Below are positions 20,814-23,300 of a stretch of 23,300 bases of DNA, piece by piece. Source of the DNA: Cellulomonas_A sp047229345 (lineage in GTDB: Bacteria > Actinomycetota > Actinomycetes > Actinomycetales > Cellulomonadaceae); contig NZ_JBFTER010000079.1 in NCBI RefSeq assembly GCF_047229345.1, positions 1 through 23,300 on the forward strand, given 5' to 3'. A program made the position numbers and the translations under genes. Within the stretch, counting starts at the first letter, position 1; each line of letters begins with the position of its first letter. The notes beneath the pieces were generated by a model. That model saw only the letters and a list, made by a program, of their open reading frames with translations, did not search any database and had not been told where the DNA came from.

Positions 20814-23300
20814 GGTCGTCCGGGCCGTCGGCCCGGCTCGTGCCGGCGGGCGTGACGACCGAGGTCCCGTCGCCGCGCGCGCCGGCGTCGTCCGCCCCGG
20901 AGCCGTCGCCGTCGGGCGGACCGGCCGGGCCCTCCGGCGCCCCCGGCGTCAGCGTGAGCATCCAGCTCGCGCACGCCGCCACGAGCAGCGGCACGGCGAG
21001 CGCGCCGCCCATCGCCGGGATGAGCACGCCCGAGTCGTTGAGCGCGAAGCCGATCCCGAGCGTCACGGCGAGCGCGACGAGCCCGGGCCGCAGCATCGGG
21101 GCGTCGGTCCCGAGCCGGGTCAGCGGCGCCCCGGACGACAGCCAGCCGTAGGCGCCGCCGTCCGGTGCCCCGACCGCGGTGCGCACGGGCCGGCCGAGCA
21201 CGAGCAGGAGCAGCAGGAGCCCGCCGGCCGCGAGCAGCGTGAGCTCGCTCCCGACGAGGTTGTCGAGGTTCTGCTGCAGCTTGCGGGTCACGACGGGCAG
21301 GAGCCCGCCGTCGAGCACGGTCGCGACGAACCGCCCGAGGTGCGTGCGGTCGTCGGGGGGACGCAGCCAGTCGAGCACCGCGAACGACGTGACCGTGAGC
21401 GCGCCGGCGGCGAGCACCGCGAGGGAGCGCCACCAGGTGAGCCGGACGCCGGCCGCGAGGAGCGCGAGCACCGCGAACCCGGGCACGAGCGCCGGCGGGC
21501 CGCCGAAGTCCGCGCCGATGCTGGGCAGGCCGTCGAGCACGGTCGCCACGACCCCCACCGCGGCGACGACCGCAGCGGCGAGGCGGCGGCGCCCGCGTGC
21601 GACGAGCGGGTTGGTGATCGCGACCGTCAGCAGGATGCTCGCTGCGGCGAACAGCGAGAACGCGGTGTTGTTGAACCCGTAGAACCGGCCCGCGACCTGC
21701 GGCAGGACGCCCATCGGCGCGGCGAGCTGCAGCCGGGCGCCCGTCGCGACGTCGATCGTGAGGACAAGCGCGGTGACCGCGGAGACGACGCCGAGCGGCC
21801 CCAGCGGCCAGCGGCCCCAGCGCGGCAGCAGCGCAAGGGCGGTGAGGACCGTGATCCACGCGACGACGAGCCCGCCGAGCGCGTAGGACGGGGTGCTCGC
21901 GCGCCACCACGGCGACAGGTTCGCGAGGAACGTCGCGACCGGGTACGTGGCGACCGCGACCCCGGCGAGGCGCAGCTGGCGCAGGACCGTGGCGGGGCGG
22001 GTCGTCGCGGCGACGAGCCGGCGGCCGCGGCCGGGCCAGTGCCGGGCGACCGTGCGGCGCAGCCAGTCGAGCACGCGCCCGTTGAGCCCGACGGACACGA
22101 GCGCGTAGAGGACGAGGTTGATGCCGACGAGCACGAGGTACACCTGCCCCGTGAGCGGGAGCGTCGCGAGCGCGTGACGGTTGGCGTCGATCAGCGCGGC
22201 GACGCGCTCGCTCGCGAGCGTGAGCCCGCCGGTGGTGAGGATCGGTGCCCCGACGACGACGCCGCTCGGCGCGACGTCGCTCAGCCCGAGCCCGGTGAGC
22301 AGCGTCGGCGTCACGTCGGTCGTCTGCACGTACCCGGCCTGGCGGGTCGAGCCGGAGACGAGGAACGTGTCGGCGTAGCGGCCGTCGCCGGTCACGACGG
22401 GCCCGGTCGCCGCGGCGAGCTGCAGCGTCGCCTTGCGCCGGGAGTCCGCGAGCGAGACGACGAGGACGGTCGCGTCGGTGCGCGAGTCGTCGACGGCATC
22501 GAGCACCGCGCGCACGCGGGCGTCGATCGCCTGCGCCTGCTCCCCGCGGGTCGGCTCGGTGACGGCGTCGGTGCCGTGCACCTCGTCGAGCGACGGGTCC
22601 ACGCCCGCACCGTCCGGACCGTCGGCACCGTCGGCACCGTCGAGGGCGGGGTCGCTCGCGGGCCGGGACCGCGTGGCGTAGCCGGGGTCGCGCACCGACC
22701 CGACGTCCACGACGAGCAGGTCCGCGGTCTCGAGCGCGGTCTCGGCGCGGCGCTCGAGGTCGTCCGGGTCGACGGGGGAGGCGAGGTGCTCGCCGACGGG
22801 CACGCCGTCGGACCCCGCGAGCGCGATCGCCGCGCCGGGTCCGATGCCGACGGCCTGGGCGCCGCCCTTCACCAGGGTGTCGCCGAGCATCCCGAGCTGC
22901 GCGTCGTACGACTCGAGCTCGGCCGACTCGAGGTAGTCCTCCCAGCCGGGGACGGCCGCCCCCGGCAGGGGCTCGCGCAGGCGCCGGCACGTGCCGTCCT
23001 CGACGAGCAGGTCGCCGGCGCGGTTGCCCGCGGACACCGCGAGCCAGCCGTCCGCCGGGCACGCCGACGTGCGGATGCTGCGCACCGCGACCGTCCCGAC
23101 GGCACCCTCGCGCGAGAGGGTCCAGAGCGCGGGGGTCGTGAGCGAGCCGAGGTCGTCCCAGCGGAGCCCGGTCGTCCCGACCAGGACGACGGGGGGTGCG
23201 TCCTCGGGGACGGCTGCGGGCGCGTTCCGCGGGGCCGCCGCGGCTGCGCCCGCCCGGGCCTCGGCGGGAGTGCCCGCCCGGACCTCGGCAGGTGCCTGCG
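20776..23300 (-). CDS. Large membrane protein with an alkaline-phosphatase-like extracytoplasmic domain (5' end beyond window)
   Basis: About 841 residues are visible; the frame is open to the right edge, so the start is missing. The visible N-terminal half (about 23200-22200) is soluble and reads PPVVLVGTTGLRWDDLG early, with ETADLLVVDVGSVRDP in the middle and TDVTPTLLTGLGL late. These are the strand and end motifs of the alkaline phosphatase/phosphoglyceromutase superfamily, but most metal ligands are not obvious, so activity is doubtful. About ten membrane segments follow (roughly 22160-20940), including a GRFYGFNNTAFSLF motif like the RYYGIGNE motif of similar proteins in other phyla, as I recall. 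A hydrophilic Gly/Asp-rich tail ends it. An acidic, Gly-rich insert (about 22660-22560) interrupts the soluble domain. Function unknown; the adjoining glycosyltransferase hints at an envelope polymer. Confidence 0.8.
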   Translation of the reverse strand, partial: QAPAEVRAGTPAEARAGAAAAAPRNAPAAVPEDAPPVVLVGTTGLRWDDLGSLTTPALWTLSREGAVGTVAVRSIRTSACPADGWLAVSAGNRAGDLLVEDGTCRRLREPLPGAAVPGWEDYLESAELESYDAQLGMLGDTLVKGGAQAVGIGPGAAIALAGSDGVPVGEHLASPVDPDDLERRAETALETADLLVVDVGSVRDPGYATRSRPASDPALDGADGADGPDGAGVDPSLDEVHGTDAVTEPTRGEQAQAIDARVRAVLDAVDDSRTDATVLVVSLADSRRKATLQLAAATGPVVTGDGRYADTFLVSGSTRQAGYVQTTDVTPTLLTGLGLSDVAPSGVVVGAPILTTGGLTLASERVAALIDANRHALATLPLTGQVYLVLVGINLVLYALVSVGLNGRVLDWLRRTVARHWPGRGRRLVAATTRPATVLRQLRLAGVAVATYPVATFLANLSPWWRASTPSYALGGLVVAWITVLTALALLPRWGRWPLGPLGVVSAVTALVLTIDVATGARLQLAAPMGVLPQVAGRFYGFNNTAFSLFAAASILLTVAITNPLVARGRRRLAAAVVAAVGVVATVLDGLPSIGADFGGPPALVPGFAVLALLAAGVRLTWWRSLAVLAAGALTVTSFAVLDWLRPPDDRTHLGRFVATVLDGGLLPVVTRKLQQNLDNLVGSELTLLAAGGLLLLLLVLGRPVRTAVGAPDGGAYGWLSSGAPLTRLGTDAPMLRPGLVALAVTLGIGFALNDSGVLIPAMGGALAVPLLVAACASWMLTLTPGAPEGPAGPPDGDGSGADDAGARGDGTSVVTPAGTSRADGPDDLSGASEGAAARG

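Overview
The window is very GC-rich (about three quarters G+C by eye), and every convincing gene uses G/C-ending codons. Gene families, actinobacterial start signals and a LAXTG-type cell-wall anchor point to a high-GC actinomycete. A Cellulomonadaceae-like organism is my best guess, inferred from overall style rather than from a marker gene. I see no rRNA, tRNA, insertion sequence, prophage gene or CRISPR array.

Layout. Positions 1-60 are the tail of an upstream + strand gene. A cytoplasmic GH20 beta-N-acetylhexosaminidase (175-1740) and a small YtxH-like protein (1833-2282) follow, closed by a perfect 36-bp palindrome. Two uncharacterised minus-strand genes (2369-3022, 3034-3513) come next. 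A divergent gluconate module follows: gntK (3634-4158, minus) and a FadR-type GntR regulator (4342-5046, plus), with an AT-rich candidate operator between them. An APH-fold small-molecule kinase lies at 5068-6078 (minus).

The centre is a surface and export region. It holds a 1643-residue wall-anchored protein with eleven Ig/cadherin-like repeats and a C-terminal LAATG sorting signal (6225-11156, minus), an MFS transporter (11446-12693, minus) and a secreted RTX-repeat protein (12930-14369, plus). Two CRP/GlxR-like palindromes lie beside these genes.

The right third holds a benzoate-transporter-family protein fused in frame to a small GNAT domain (14559-16277, plus), phosphoglucomutase (16448-18148, minus), a short HPF/RaiA-like protein (18290-18655), a six-copy 22-bp tandem repeat, a DUF5926-family protein (18842-19666) and a family 2 glycosyltransferase (19776-20813). 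A large polytopic membrane protein with an alkaline-phosphatase-like extracytoplasmic half (20776 to the right edge, minus) is cut by the window end.

Working together. gntK and its regulator form the clearest functional unit. Hexosaminidase, gluconokinase and phosphoglucomutase suggest sugar and amino-sugar use feeding central metabolism, but they are not one operon. A general feature is that about nine genes lack a Shine-Dalgarno sequence and instead have a TANNNT-like hexamer 6-8 nt before the start codon, the signature of leaderless transcription. The exported proteins, gntK, the hexosaminidase and the YtxH protein have ordinary ribosome binding sites.

I do not see a clear-cut new multi-gene system. 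The points most worth a second look are the BenE-GNAT fusion, the A-B-C / A-B-B-C modular architecture of the giant surface protein, the 22-bp tandem array against a promoter, and the phosphatase-like membrane protein.
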